Assembly (NCBI RefSeq): GCF_002813635.1
Contig: NZ_CP016382.1
Coordinates: 1,302,001-1,366,000, forward strand
Length of the DNA stretch: 64,000 nt
From: Spiribacter roseus
GTDB taxonomy: Bacteria > Pseudomonadota > Gammaproteobacteria > Nitrococcales > Nitrococcaceae
Reading direction: 5' to 3'
Each line of letters begins with the position of its first letter. Position 1 is the stretch's first letter. The translations under genes and the position numbers were made by a program. A model generated the notes under the pieces. That model saw only the letters and a list, made by a program, of their open reading frames with translations. It did no database searches and was not told the DNA's origin. Below, piece after piece: positions 39,528 through 51,210 of this stretch.

Positions 39528-40097
39528 TCAGTCCTTGGCGCGCGAGACGTATTCGCCCGAGCGCGTATCGACCTTGAGGATCTCGCCTTCCTGGATGAAC
39601 AGCGGGACCTGTACGACGGCCCCGGTCTCGAGCGTGGCCGGCTTGCTGCCACCACTGCTGGTGTCACCCTTCATGCCCGGGTCGGTCTGGGAAACGGCTA
39701 GCGTGACATGCGGCGGCGGCTCGACCGAGAGAGGCTCGCCGTTGTACAGCGTGACGTTGCAGGTGTCCTGCTCCTTGAGCCATTTGCCGTTGTCGCCCAC
39801 GGCGGCCTCGGGGGCGGCATGCTGCTCGAAGGTCTCGGGGGCCATGAAGTAGTAGAATTCGCCGTCGTTGTAGAGATACTGCATCTCGGTTTCCATCACG
39901 TCGGCGGCTTCAACGCTCTCGCCCGACTTGAAGGTACGGTCGATCACCTTGCCGGTCTTGAGGTTGCGCACCTTCACCCGGTTAAATGCCTGCCCCTTGC
40001 CGGGCTTGACGAATTCATTCTCGACAATCGAGTAGGGCTCACCGTCGAGCAGCAGCTTCAGGCCCGACTTGAACTGATTGGTGCTGTACGTCGCCAT
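39528..40097 (-). CDS. efp: Elongation factor P
   Basis: Relieves ribosome stalling at proline runs. The 189-residue product has the three-beta-barrel EF-P fold. The modifiable lysine falls exactly at K34 in [10 protein letters not shown], the site beta-lysylated in E. coli and Salmonella. The ATG at 40097 is preceded by GGAGA. It is followed directly by epmA and diverges from epmB by 80 bases, so the factor and two modifying enzymes sit together. Confidence 0.98.
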   Translation of the reverse strand: MATYSTNQFKSGLKLLLDGEPYSIVENEFVKPGKGQAFNRVKVRNLKTGKVIDRTFKSGESVEAADVMETEMQYLYNDGEFYYFMAPETFEQHAAPEAAVGDNGKWLKEQDTCNVTLYNGEPLSVEPPPHVTLAVSQTDPGMKGDTSSGGSKPATLETGAVVQVPLFIQEGEILKVDTRSGEYVSRAKD

Positions 40098-40177
40098 TCG
40101 TTCTCCATTGCGCTGACTGCCGCGACCTGCACGGCGAACAGCGCTGCATGCTAACCGAAACGACAGAGGGATGACAC

Positions 40178-41182
40178 ATGAGCACAGCCCCGTGGCAGCG
40201 CGAGTGGCAGAACGCCATCCGGCACCCGGCGTCGCTGCTGAAGCGCCTCGGGCTGGATGCCTCGCTGCTCGAGCCGGCAACACGCGCGGACCGGCTGTTC
40301 GAACTGCGGGTGCCGGAAGCCTATCTGCAGCGCATCGAACCGGGTAATCGCCATGATCCCCTGCTGCGCCAGGTCCTGCCGGTGGACGCGGAATCCGCCG
40401 ACAGCGCCGGCTTTGGCGATGACCCGGTGGGCGATCATGCCAGTCTGGCCAACGGCGGCGTCATTCACAAATACCGGGGGCGTGCGCTGCTGATCGCCAC
40501 CGGTGCCTGCGCCATCAACTGCCGCTATTGCTTTCGCCGCCACTTTCCCTATGCCGACGCCAACGCGAGCAGCGGGCAATGGGCCGGGGCCATCGACTAC
40601 CTGCGCGCCGATCCATCCATCAGCGAAGCCATCCTCAGCGGCGGCGACCCGCTTAGCCTCAACGACCGGCGTCTGGGCGCGCTCAGCGAGGCCCTCGCCA
40701 GCATCCCGCACCTGCGGCGCCTCCGCGTCCACAGCCGCATGCCGGTGGTGCTGCCAAGCCGCATCGACGGGGCGCTGCTGGAGTGGCTGACCGGCACCCG
40801 CCTGACACCGGTCATGGTCATCCACGCCAATCACCCCAAGGAACTGGATGGCCGCGTCGCCGATGCCCTGCAACGCCTGACCGCGCGCGGCGTGCGGCTT
40901 TACAACCAGGCCGTGCTGCTGCGCGGCGTCAACGATGACGCCGCAACCCTGGAGGCGCTGGGCGAGCGGTTGTTTGAACTGGGCGTACAGCCCTACTACC
41001 TGCACCTGCTTGATCGCGTCCGCGGGGCGGCCCATTTCGAGGTGGACGACGCGACCGCCGCCGCCCTCATGCGGGAACTGGCCGCGGTGACCCCGGGCTA
41101 CATGCTGCCGCGACTGGTCCGCGAAGTGGCCGGTGAGCCCTGGAAAGTGCCCATCGACTGGACCCGGCACGCCCCGATGTGA
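40178..41182 (+). CDS. epmB: EF-P beta-lysylation protein EpmB (lysine 2,3-aminomutase family)
   Basis: Radical-SAM, PLP-dependent enzyme that converts alpha-lysine to beta-lysine for EF-P. The 334-residue protein has the cluster motif C111-AIN-C115-RY-C118. The lysine aminomutase hallmarks are [22 protein letters not shown] and LRGVND, with a PLP-lysine region near the C-terminus. It is shorter than clostridial lysine aminomutases, as EpmB is. AGGGA precedes the ATG. Its placement opposite efp matches E. coli. Confidence 0.95.
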   Translation: MSTAPWQREWQNAIRHPASLLKRLGLDASLLEPATRADRLFELRVPEAYLQRIEPGNRHDPLLRQVLPVDAESADSAGFGDDPVGDHASLANGGVIHKYRGRALLIATGACAINCRYCFRRHFPYADANASSGQWAGAIDYLRADPSISEAILSGGDPLSLNDRRLGALSEALASIPHLRRLRVHSRMPVVLPSRIDGALLEWLTGTRLTPVMVIHANHPKELDGRVADALQRLTARGVRLYNQAVLLRGVNDDAATLEALGERLFELGVQPYYLHLLDRVRGAAHFEVDDATAAALMRELAAVTPGYMLPRLVREVAGEPWKVPIDWTRHAPM

Positions 41183-41225
41183 CGGGCAAGTGGCCTGTCC
41201 CAAGGGCCGGTGGCAGACTTAACCC

Positions 41226-43208
41226 ATGAAACGGATCCTCATGGTTCTGATTGCACTGCTGCCGACGCTGGCCACCGCGGCCGTCATCGCGCCCGATGAC
41301 GGCCGCGCCCGGCTGGACAGCCAGGTAGCGTTTCTCGAGGATCCCACCGGCGGGAAAACCATCGGTGAGGTCCGTGCCGCGGACGCCGCCGGCGCGTTCG
41401 TCTCCAACGACGGCATTGGCGGCCTCAACTTTGGCCTGTCGGCCTCGGTTTACTGGCTGCGCTTCACCCTTGTCGGGAACACCCCCGAGCCGGCGCCCTA
41501 CCTGATCGAGGTGGGATTCTATGGGCTGACCGACCTGCGGCTTTTTTATCCCGACGGCACAGTCGTTGAAACCGGCCAGTATCAGCCGGCGGCGAATCGC
41601 CCCTGGCCGCACCGACACCCGGTCTTTCCGATACAGCTCGCCTCGGACGCGCCCCAGACCTACTATCTACGGGTGGCCTCGGTGGGCTCGCTCACAACGC
41701 CGCTGACGCTTTGGGAGCCGGCGACGTTCAGTTATGCCACCCAGACCGACTATCTGTGGACGGCCGCCTACTATGGTGTCGCCGGCGCGCTGCTGCTGTT
41801 CAATTTCTTCCTGTTCCTGTCCCTGCGCGATCGCAACTACCTGCTTTACTGCGGATTTCTGCTGTTTGCGGCGTCCGGCATGTGGTTCATGAACGGATTT
41901 GGTGCCTACTCCCTCGCGCTGGTCGACTGGCCGCGCAGCATTGGGACCAACACCCTGTTCTCCATCGCGGGCGTCTTCGCCGTCGAATTCCTGCGCCAGT
42001 TTCTGGACACGCGCCGATCCGTTCCCCGGGCCGACTGGCTGCTGCGTGGGCTGATGGTGGCATTTACCGTGGTGGCGGCTTTTCCGCTGCTGGGTCTGCC
42101 GGTCCGCATCGGCGTGATCAGCCTGAGTGCGCTGGCGGTACTCGCCGGACCATCGATGCTGGCGGTGACGGTCATCTGCTGGCTCGCCGGATATCGCAGC
42201 GCACGTTTCCTGCTGGCCGCCTGGGCGGTCCTGCTGCTGGCGGTCGGCATCCAGGCGGCCCGCAATTTCGCCCTCGTGCCGACCAACGCGGTGACGCTCA
42301 ATCTCATGCAGATCGGCTCGCTGCTCGACATGCTGCTGCTCTCGTTCGCCCTCGCCGACCGGATCCAGGCCGAGCGGCGGGCCCGGGAACAGGCCCAGGA
42401 CATAGCGCTCGAGGCCGAGGCGGAGCTGGTCCAGGGGCTTCGGGATTCCGAGCGGCAGCTTGAGCGCAAGGTCCAGGACCGCACCGAAGCGCTGGAGTCG
42501 GCCCTGAACCGAGAGCGCGAAACCCTCAATCAGTACATCGAGTTCGGGGCGCTGATCGCGCATGAATTCCGTAACCCGCTGGCGATCATCTCAAACCAGA
42601 CGGAGCTCGCCCGGCTCGAGCAGCAGCGTGATCATGTCCTTTCGGATGAGCGCCTTCAGGCCATCGATCGGGCGGCGGAGCGCCTGCGGGGGCTGTTTGA
42701 TGAATGGCTCAAAAGTGACCGCCTGCACGACCGACTCGATGCCATGGAAAGGCAGACCATCAACCTCGACGACTGGCTCGCCCGGGTGCTGCACAGCAGT
42801 GACCTGCGAGTCACCCATAGCATCGTGATCGAGTCCATCGACGCCGTGCCCGTGGTTGTCGATGAGGCGCTGCTGACCACCGCCCTGCATAATCTCATCG
42901 ACAACGCGGCCAAGTACTCGCCCGCCGGGGCGCCGATCCGTGTCCGCACACGCAGGGCCGTGGATTGCATCGGCATCGCCGTCAGCGATGAGGGCGCCGG
43001 GATCGATGAAGCCGAGCAGGCCGCGATTTTCAGAAAACACCACCAGGCAGCCGGGCGGCCCCGGAAACAGGGACTGGGGCTGGGACTCTACCTGGTCGCC
43101 GAGGTCATGCGCGCCCACGGCGGATCGGTGACGGTGGACAGTTCACCCGGCCGGGGCAGCGTCTTTACCCTGTGGATCCCTCTCCCGTCCAGTCAATCTC
43201 TGCCGTGA
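41226..43208 (+). CDS. 7TMR-DISM sensor histidine kinase
   Basis: The 660-residue protein has a signal peptide (about 1-19) and an extracytoplasmic 7TMR-DISMED2-like beta domain (about 25-165, with SASVYWLRFTL). Seven membrane helices (about 175-390) and a coiled coil (about 385-440) follow. The HisKA domain carries H446 in LIAHEFRNPLAII. The HATPase domain has N-box LIDNAAKYSP (about 555), DEGAGID (about 587) and GLGLGLYLV (about 617). DISM kinases are thought to sense carbohydrate-like or other small ligands; the signal here is unknown. It lies 43 bases after epmB and overlaps the convergent response regulator by 44 bases. Confidence 0.93.
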   Translation: MKRILMVLIALLPTLATAAVIAPDDGRARLDSQVAFLEDPTGGKTIGEVRAADAAGAFVSNDGIGGLNFGLSASVYWLRFTLVGNTPEPAPYLIEVGFYGLTDLRLFYPDGTVVETGQYQPAANRPWPHRHPVFPIQLASDAPQTYYLRVASVGSLTTPLTLWEPATFSYATQTDYLWTAAYYGVAGALLLFNFFLFLSLRDRNYLLYCGFLLFAASGMWFMNGFGAYSLALVDWPRSIGTNTLFSIAGVFAVEFLRQFLDTRRSVPRADWLLRGLMVAFTVVAAFPLLGLPVRIGVISLSALAVLAGPSMLAVTVICWLAGYRSARFLLAAWAVLLLAVGIQAARNFALVPTNAVTLNLMQIGSLLDMLLLSFALADRIQAERRAREQAQDIALEAEAELVQGLRDSERQLERKVQDRTEALESALNRERETLNQYIEFGALIAHEFRNPLAIISNQTELARLEQQRDHVLSDERLQAIDRAAERLRGLFDEWLKSDRLHDRLDAMERQTINLDDWLARVLHSSDLRVTHSIVIESIDAVPVVVDEALLTTALHNLIDNAAKYSPAGAPIRVRTRRAVDCIGIAVSDEGAGIDEAEQAAIFRKHHQAAGRPRKQGLGLGLYLVAEVMRAHGGSVTVDSSPGRGSVFTLWIPLPSSQSLP

Positions 43209-43860
43209 ACGCATACCCCGTCCCCCGGACGGTCACGATGGGGGCCTCGAGACCAAGCTGGTCGGCGATCTTTACCCGCAGGCGGCGCAGCATGACCTCC
43301 ATACGGCGAATGTCGTAGGTCTCCGGGTCGGCCCCCAGGCGTCGGATGATCGTGTCGCGCTCCACCACGGCACCGGGTTGGCCCGCCAGCAGTTCCAGCA
43401 ACGCCAGCTCCGAGGCGGTGAGCCTGACCGCCGATCCATCGGGCGCGCGCAGCTGCCAGCTGAGCGAGTCGAGCTGCCAGTGATCGTTCACGGGCAGCCG
43501 CGCGATCAGATTGCGGACACTCACACTGAGCTCCACCAGGTTCACCGGCTTGACGAAATAGTCGTCGGCACCGGCGTCGCGACCGGCGATCCGCTCCGCC
43601 TCGCGACCGGCGGCGGTCACCATGATGATGCCCTTTCCGCGCAGGTCCGGCCGGCGTCTGAGCCAGTCAAGACCGGACTCGCCCGGCAGGGCCAGATCCA
43701 GCACCAGCACCGCCGCATCGGTCTGCGCCAGCGCTGCATCGGCGGCTTCCACCGATTCCACGCCGGCGGTGGTCCAGCCGACCTGCGTCAGATAACCCAC
43801 CACCGCATCCCGGATGTCGGCCTCGTCCTCAATCACCAGCGCATCAATCATTCCTGCCAT
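43165..43860 (-). CDS. OmpR-type response regulator
   Basis: The 231-residue DNA-binding regulator has a receiver domain with acidic pocket E11/D12, phosphoacceptor D55 (LVLDLALPG) and the conserved lysine in DDYFVKPV. It is followed by a winged-helix output domain (LTASELALLELLAGQPGAVVERD ... DIRRMEVMLRRLRVKI, TVRGTGYAF). The start is the ATG at 43860 (or 43851), 23 bases after the parC stop, so it may ride on the parE-parC transcript. It converges on and overlaps by 44 bases the sensor kinase gene, its likely partner. Confidence 0.93.
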   Translation of the reverse strand: MAGMIDALVIEDEADIRDAVVGYLTQVGWTTAGVESVEAADAALAQTDAAVLVLDLALPGESGLDWLRRRPDLRGKGIIMVTAAGREAERIAGRDAGADDYFVKPVNLVELSVSVRNLIARLPVNDHWQLDSLSWQLRAPDGSAVRLTASELALLELLAGQPGAVVERDTIIRRLGADPETYDIRRMEVMLRRLRVKIADQLGLEAPIVTVRGTGYAFTAEIDWTGEGSTG

Positions 43861-43883
43861 GCCAAAAGCCTGCTGCAGCGTCT

Positions 43884-46130
<2,247 letters not shown>

Positions 46131-46155
46131 CGTTTGTGGATATCCTGTCGCCCGT

Positions 46156-48048
46156 TCATACCAGTACGTCGGCCAGATCGCCCTTGCGCTCCAGCCAGGC
46201 GCGGCGCTGGCTGGCGGCACGCTTGCCCAGCAGCATCGCCATCAGCGCCTCGGTTTCCTCGGGGGCGTCAACGGTCAACTGAACCAGCCGCCGGGTATCC
46301 GGGGCCATGGTGGTCTCGCGAAGCTGCAGCGGGTTCATCTCGCCGAGCCCCTTGAACCGGGTGATCGCCACTTTGCCCTTGAGCTTTTCGGCCTCGATCC
46401 GCTCGAGGATACCCTGGCGCTCGTCCTCGTCCAGCGCGTACCAGGTCTGCTTGCCCACATCCACCCGATACAGCGGCGGCATGGCCATGAACACGTGACC
46501 GGCCCGCACCAGGGCGGGGAAATGGCGCAGGAAGAGCGCGCAGAGCAGCGTCGCGATATGCGCACCATCGGGGTCGGCATCGGCCAGCACGCAGACCTTG
46601 GCGTAGCGCAGCCCGCTCAGATCCTCCGACCCCGGCTCGATCCCCAGCGCAACGGCGATGTCATGGACCTCCTGCGAAGCCATGACCTCAGACGGATCGA
46701 CCTCCCAGGTATTGAGGATCTTGCCACGCAGCGGCATCACGGCCTGAAAGTCGCGGTCGCGGGCCTGTTTGGCGGATCCCCCGGCGGAATCCCCCTCCAC
46801 CAGAAACAGCTCGCTGATGCCCGGATCCTGGTTGCTGCAGTCGGCCAGCTTGCCGGGCAGCGCCGGCCCCTGGGTGACCCGCTTGCGCGTCACCTTGCGT
46901 GATGCCCGAAGGCGGCGCTGGGCATTGGCGAGCACCAGCTCGACAAGTGCTTCGGCCTCGCTGGTGTGTTCATTGAGCCACAGACTGAAGGCGTCCTTGA
47001 CCACGCCCGAGACGAATCCGGCGCAGGCGCGGGAGGACAGGCGCTCCTTGGTCTGGCCCGAGAACTGCGGCTCCTCGAGCTTGACCGAGAGCACATAGGT
47101 CACCCGCTCCCAGACATCCTCCGGGGCGATGCGTACGCCGCGCGGGAGCAGATTGCGGAACTCGCAGAACTCCCGCAGCGCCTCGGTCAGGCCGGTGCGC
47201 AGGCCGTTGACGTGGGTGCCGCCCTGCAGGGTGGGGATCAGGTTGACGTAGCTTTCCTGCACCGGCTCACCCTGCTCGGGCAGCCAAGCGACCGCCCATT
47301 CCACGGCTTCGTGAGCGGCCGAAAAATCGCCGGTGAACGGCGCTGCGGGGATCTGCGGGACACCCTCGAGGGTGGTTCCCAGATAATCGGCCAGCCCCTT
47401 TTCGTAGTGCCAGAGCGTTTCCTCGCCGCTGGCCTCCTCGACCAGCCGCACGGCGAGCCCCGGGCAGAGAACCGCCTTGGCCCGCAGGACATGGCGCAGG
47501 CGCGGCAGCGAAAAGCGGGCCGAATCAAAGTACTCGGCATTCGGCCAGAAATGCAGGCGCGTGCCGGTGTTGCGCCGGCCGACCTCGCCCACCGCCTCGA
47601 GGGGCTGGATCCGCTCGCCGTTGGCGAAGGCCATCCGCCATTCCCGCCCGTCGCGGCGGATACTCACCTCGAGGCGGGTCGACAGGGCGTTGACCACCGA
47701 CACACCCACCCCGTGCAGGCCGCCGGAGAACTGGTAGCTCTCGCGCGAGAACTTGCCGCCGGCATGCAGTCGGCCAAGGATGATTTCAACGCCGGGTGCC
47801 CCCTCCTCGGGGTGCATATCCACCGGCATGCCGCGTCCATCGTCACTGACTGACAGTGACCCGTCGCGATGCAGCGTGACGTCAATCCGCTGACAGTGAC
47901 CGCCGATGGCCTCGTCGACGCTGTTATCGATGACCTCCTGGGCCAGATGGTTGGGGCGGGTGGTATCGGTATACATCCCCGGGCGACGGCGCACCGGGTC
48001 GAGGCCGGTGAGAACCTCGATGGAAGCGGAATCGTAATCTTTGCTCAT
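46156..48048 (-). CDS. parE: DNA topoisomerase IV subunit B
   Basis: ATPase subunit of topoisomerase IV. The 630-residue product has the GHKL motifs [13 protein letters not shown] and [14 protein letters not shown], and a transducer domain. The TOPRIM domain carries [17 protein letters not shown] and [13 protein letters not shown]. Length matches E. coli ParE (630). Its ATG at 48048 was chosen because longer frames upstream run into the divergent xseB region. A TACACT just before the start is a weak -10 candidate. Confidence 0.98.
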   Translation of the reverse strand: MSKDYDSASIEVLTGLDPVRRRPGMYTDTTRPNHLAQEVIDNSVDEAIGGHCQRIDVTLHRDGSLSVSDDGRGMPVDMHPEEGAPGVEIILGRLHAGGKFSRESYQFSGGLHGVGVSVVNALSTRLEVSIRRDGREWRMAFANGERIQPLEAVGEVGRRNTGTRLHFWPNAEYFDSARFSLPRLRHVLRAKAVLCPGLAVRLVEEASGEETLWHYEKGLADYLGTTLEGVPQIPAAPFTGDFSAAHEAVEWAVAWLPEQGEPVQESYVNLIPTLQGGTHVNGLRTGLTEALREFCEFRNLLPRGVRIAPEDVWERVTYVLSVKLEEPQFSGQTKERLSSRACAGFVSGVVKDAFSLWLNEHTSEAEALVELVLANAQRRLRASRKVTRKRVTQGPALPGKLADCSNQDPGISELFLVEGDSAGGSAKQARDRDFQAVMPLRGKILNTWEVDPSEVMASQEVHDIAVALGIEPGSEDLSGLRYAKVCVLADADPDGAHIATLLCALFLRHFPALVRAGHVFMAMPPLYRVDVGKQTWYALDEDERQGILERIEAEKLKGKVAITRFKGLGEMNPLQLRETTMAPDTRRLVQLTVDAPEETEALMAMLLGKRAASQRRAWLERKGDLADVLV

Positions 48049-48120
48049 GGCGGGAAGTGTAACGGGTGGCACCGCATCGGGCGAGTGCGTTGCCCGCCAC
48101 TGCGCGCTAGACTTGCAGGC

Positions 48121-48372
48121 ATGAGTGAATCTGAATCGACCCCCGACTTTGAAGCCGCCCTCAAGACCCTCGAGGAACTGGTCGAGCGCATGGAAGCCGG
48201 CGAGCTGACACTGGAGCAGTCCCTGCAATGCTTCGAGCAGGGCATCCGGCTGACGCGGGAGTGCCAGAAGGCGCTGACCGAGGCCGAACAGCGCGTCGAG
48301 ATTCTCGCCGGCCGCGATCCCGACGCCCAGCCCCGGCCCTTTGAGGGAAGCGATGACAGCGGCCCTGAATGA
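48121..48372 (+). CDS. xseB: Exodeoxyribonuclease VII small subunit
   Basis: The 83-residue helical subunit coats XseA and is required for single-strand DNA exonuclease VII. It shows FEAALKTLEELVERMEAGELTLEQSL, the family core, and ends in an acidic tail. The ATG at 48121 is right for the family; the open frame ahead of it lies over parE and is not coding. It overlaps ispA by 20 bases, the usual xseB-ispA coupling. XseA is elsewhere. Confidence 0.96.
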   Translation: MSESESTPDFEAALKTLEELVERMEAGELTLEQSLQCFEQGIRLTRECQKALTEAEQRVEILAGRDPDAQPRPFEGSDDSGPE

Positions 48373-49246
48373 CGCGCTGAGCCGGGCCCGTGCGCGGGTC
48401 GAGGCCGCGCTGGAAACCGTCCTTCCCGCCGACGACCAGCCACCGACGCGGCTCCATCAGGCCATGCGCTATGCCGTGCTGGCCCCGGGCAAGCGGCTGC
48501 GCCCGTTCCTGGTCTACGAGGCGGGGGCATTGTGTGGCGTCGACGCGCCGGATCTGGACCCGGCCGCCTGTGCGGTGGAGATGATCCATGCCTACTCGCT
48601 TGTCCACGACGATCTGCCGGCCATGGACGACGATGACCTGCGCCGCGGTCAGCCGACCTGTCACCGAGCGTTTGACGAGTCCACCGCGATCCTCGCCGGC
48701 GATGCCCTCCAGACCCTGGCGTTCGAGCATCTGGCGGGAGCGACGGGCGTTGCCGCCGAACGCCGACTGGAGATGGTGCGGACCCTGGCGGCGGCGGTGG
48801 GCTCGCAGGGCATGGCAGGCGGTCAGGCGCTGGACCTGGGCGCCGTCCGGCATCAACTGAATGCCGCGCAGCTCGAGACCATGCACCGCTACAAGACCGG
48901 GGCGCTGATCCTGGCCAGCCTCAGACTGGGCTCGCTGAGCGGGCCCCACGGCGTTGACGATTCGGTCCGTCAGAGGCTGGATGAGTACGGCCAGTGCATC
49001 GGTCTGGCCTTTCAGGTGCAGGACGACATCCTCGATGTCACCGGCGACAGCGAGGCCATCGGCAAGACCAGCGGAGCCGATGCGCGTCGCGCCAAGCCGA
49101 CCTATCCGGGGCTGATGGGCCTTGAGGCCTCGCAGCAATTCGCCCGTCGACTGCGCGACGGGGCCGTCGACGCCCTGGGCGGTATGGGGTCTGGCGCGGA
49201 TCGCCTGCGGGCGCTCGCCGACTACATCATCCAGCGCGAGCGCTGA
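48353..49246 (+). CDS. ispA: Farnesyl diphosphate synthase (short-chain polyprenyl synthase)
   Basis: Condenses isopentenyl diphosphate with DMAPP and GPP to farnesyl diphosphate. The 297-residue protein has the first aspartate-rich motif in VHDDLPAMDDDDLRRG (about 80-95), the second as QVQDDILDVTGD, and the GKRLRPFLVY lysine/arginine site. The ATG at 48353 has GAGGGA upstream, inside the end of xseB. The commonly linked dxs gene is not downstream; the convergent typA follows after 30 bases. Confidence 0.96.
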   Translation: MTAALNDALSRARARVEAALETVLPADDQPPTRLHQAMRYAVLAPGKRLRPFLVYEAGALCGVDAPDLDPAACAVEMIHAYSLVHDDLPAMDDDDLRRGQPTCHRAFDESTAILAGDALQTLAFEHLAGATGVAAERRLEMVRTLAAAVGSQGMAGGQALDLGAVRHQLNAAQLETMHRYKTGALILASLRLGSLSGPHGVDDSVRQRLDEYGQCIGLAFQVQDDILDVTGDSEAIGKTSGADARRAKPTYPGLMGLEASQQFARRLRDGAVDALGGMGSGADRLRALADYIIQRER

Positions 49247-49276
49247 GCCCGGACTGCTCCAGGCTCACGACGGGCC

Positions 49277-51118
49277 CTAGTGGCCGGCCTTCGCCGCCTT
49301 CTTGCGCTCATGCTCGAGGAGGTATTTCTTACGGATGCGGATGGCGCCCGGGGTCACTTCCACCAGCTCATCGTCGTCGATGAACTCCAGCGCCTGCTCC
49401 AGCGTCAGCCGTTGCGGCGGCGTGAGGATGATGCTCTCGTCCGAGCCGGCCGCGCGAACATTGGTCAGCTGCTTGGCCTTGAGCGGGTTGACCACCAGAT
49501 CGTTGTCTCGGTTGTGCAGTCCGATGACCATCCCCTCATAGACCTCGTCGCCATGCCCGATGAACAGCTTGCCGCGATCCTGGAGGTTGAACAGCGCATA
49601 GGCGAGCGCCTTGCCGGGCGCCATCGACACCAGTACACCGTTGATCCGCTGGCCGTACTCACCGGTCTTCGCCGGGCCGTAGTGATCGAAAACGTGATAC
49701 ATCAGCCCGGTGCCCGAGGTGGCGGTCAGGAACTCGGTGCGAAAGCCGATGAGGCCCCGCGCGGGAATGGTGTAGTCCAGCCGCACCCGGCCACGGCCGT
49801 CCGGGAGCATGTCGGTGAGCTCGCCGCCGCGCTCGCCGAGGGCCTGCATCACCGCGCCCTGATAGTCTTCCTCGACGTCGACGGTGAGCTGCTCGAACGG
49901 CTCCTCGAGCCGGCCATCGACCTCGCGGGTGATGACCTCGGGCCGGGAGACACCCAGCTCATAGCCCTCGCGGCGCATGTTCTCGATGAGGATGCCCAGA
50001 TGCAGCTCACCGCGGCCCGAGACCCGGAAACGCTCGGGGTCATTGGTGTCCTCGACCCGCAGCGCGACGTTGTGCTCGAGCTCCCGCATCAGCCGCTCCC
50101 GCAGCTGCCGCGAGGTCACATACTTGCCCTCCCGGCCCACGAACGGCGAAGTGTTCACCTGGAAGGTCATGGACACCGTCGGTTCGTCGACGGTCAGTGC
50201 TGGCAGCGCCTCCACCGCCGAGCTGTCGCAGAGCGTGTCGGAGATGTTGATGCCGTCAATGCCGGTAAACGCGATGATATCGCCGGCACTGGCGAAGGGC
50301 ACCTCAACGCGGTCAAGTCCCAGGAAGCCCAGCACCTGCAGCAGCCGGACCTGTCGGCGCTTGCCGTCACGGTCGACGCAGGTCAGCGTCTGGTTGCTCT
50401 TGACGCTGCCCCGCTCGATACGGCCGATGCCGATGACGCCGACATAGCTGTTGTAGTCGAGGGAGGTCACCTGCATGCGGAATGGTCCCTCGGCATCCAC
50501 CTGAGGCGCCGGGACGATGTCGCGGATGAGCTCGAACAGCGGGGTCATGTCGCCGCTGCGGACATCCGAGTCGGTGCCGGCATAGCCGTTCAGCGCCGAG
50601 GCGTAAATCACCGGAAAGTCGAGCTGCTCGTCACTGGCACCCAGGTTGTCGAACAGATCGAAGGTCTTGTCCACCACCCAGTCGGGCCGCGCGCCATCAC
50701 GGTCGACTTTATTGACCACCACGATGGGTTTGAGACCCAGCGCCAGCGCTTTCTGGGTGACAAAGCGGGTCTGCGGCATCGGTCCATCGACCGCATCGAC
50801 CAGCAGCAGCACCGAGTCGACCATCGACAGCACGCGCTCGACCTCGCCACCAAAATCGGCATGGCCCGGTGTGTCGACGATGTTGACGCGCAGATCCTGC
50901 CACTTGATGGCGGTATTCTTTGACAGGATCGTGATGCCGCGCTCGCGCTCCAGATCATTGGAATCCATGATCCGGTCCTGCACCTCGCCCCGCGCGGCCA
51001 GGGTGCCCGACTGCTGGAGCAACTGATCCACTAGCGTGGTCTTGCCGTGGTCGACATGGGCGATGATGGCGACATTGCGCAGGTCGCGCACGTCGGTCTG
51101 GATGGGATCGGTGCTCAT
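49277..51118 (-). CDS. typA: Translational GTPase TypA/BipA
   Basis: Ribosome-associated GTPase of the EF-G family, involved in 50S assembly at low temperature and in stress adaptation. The 613-residue protein has G1 [13 protein letters not shown]3 DTPGHADF and G4 [11 protein letters not shown]-like domains II, III and V follow, then the BipA-specific C-terminal domain ([17 protein letters not shown] onward). I start it at the ATG at 51118; a TTG seven codons earlier is possible. It is convergent with ispA. Confidence 0.97.
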   Translation of the reverse strand: MSTDPIQTDVRDLRNVAIIAHVDHGKTTLVDQLLQQSGTLAARGEVQDRIMDSNDLERERGITILSKNTAIKWQDLRVNIVDTPGHADFGGEVERVLSMVDSVLLLVDAVDGPMPQTRFVTQKALALGLKPIVVVNKVDRDGARPDWVVDKTFDLFDNLGASDEQLDFPVIYASALNGYAGTDSDVRSGDMTPLFELIRDIVPAPQVDAEGPFRMQVTSLDYNSYVGVIGIGRIERGSVKSNQTLTCVDRDGKRRQVRLLQVLGFLGLDRVEVPFASAGDIIAFTGIDGINISDTLCDSSAVEALPALTVDEPTVSMTFQVNTSPFVGREGKYVTSRQLRERLMRELEHNVALRVEDTNDPERFRVSGRGELHLGILIENMRREGYELGVSRPEVITREVDGRLEEPFEQLTVDVEEDYQGAVMQALGERGGELTDMLPDGRGRVRLDYTIPARGLIGFRTEFLTATSGTGLMYHVFDHYGPAKTGEYGQRINGVLVSMAPGKALAYALFNLQDRGKLFIGHGDEVYEGMVIGLHNRDNDLVVNPLKAKQLTNVRAAGSDESIILTPPQRLTLEQALEFIDDDELVEVTPGAIRIRKKYLLEHERKKAAKAGH

Positions 51119-51210
51119 GGGATTTCGCTCGCTGATCAATCGGTCGCTGTGATGAATAACCCCCCAGTCTACAGGTTGCGCGGCGGAATTGTCGGCCAGC
51201 CGGCGATTTC

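Noticed and set aside
40151-41203. Minus-strand open frame (350 codons) opposite epmB
   Set aside because: The radical SAM motif is on the plus strand, and the minus product has no recognisable domain.
49244-49267. TGAGCC...GGCTCA inverted repeat between ispA and typA as a terminator
   Set aside because: A six-pair stem with a 12-base loop and no T-run is too weak to call.
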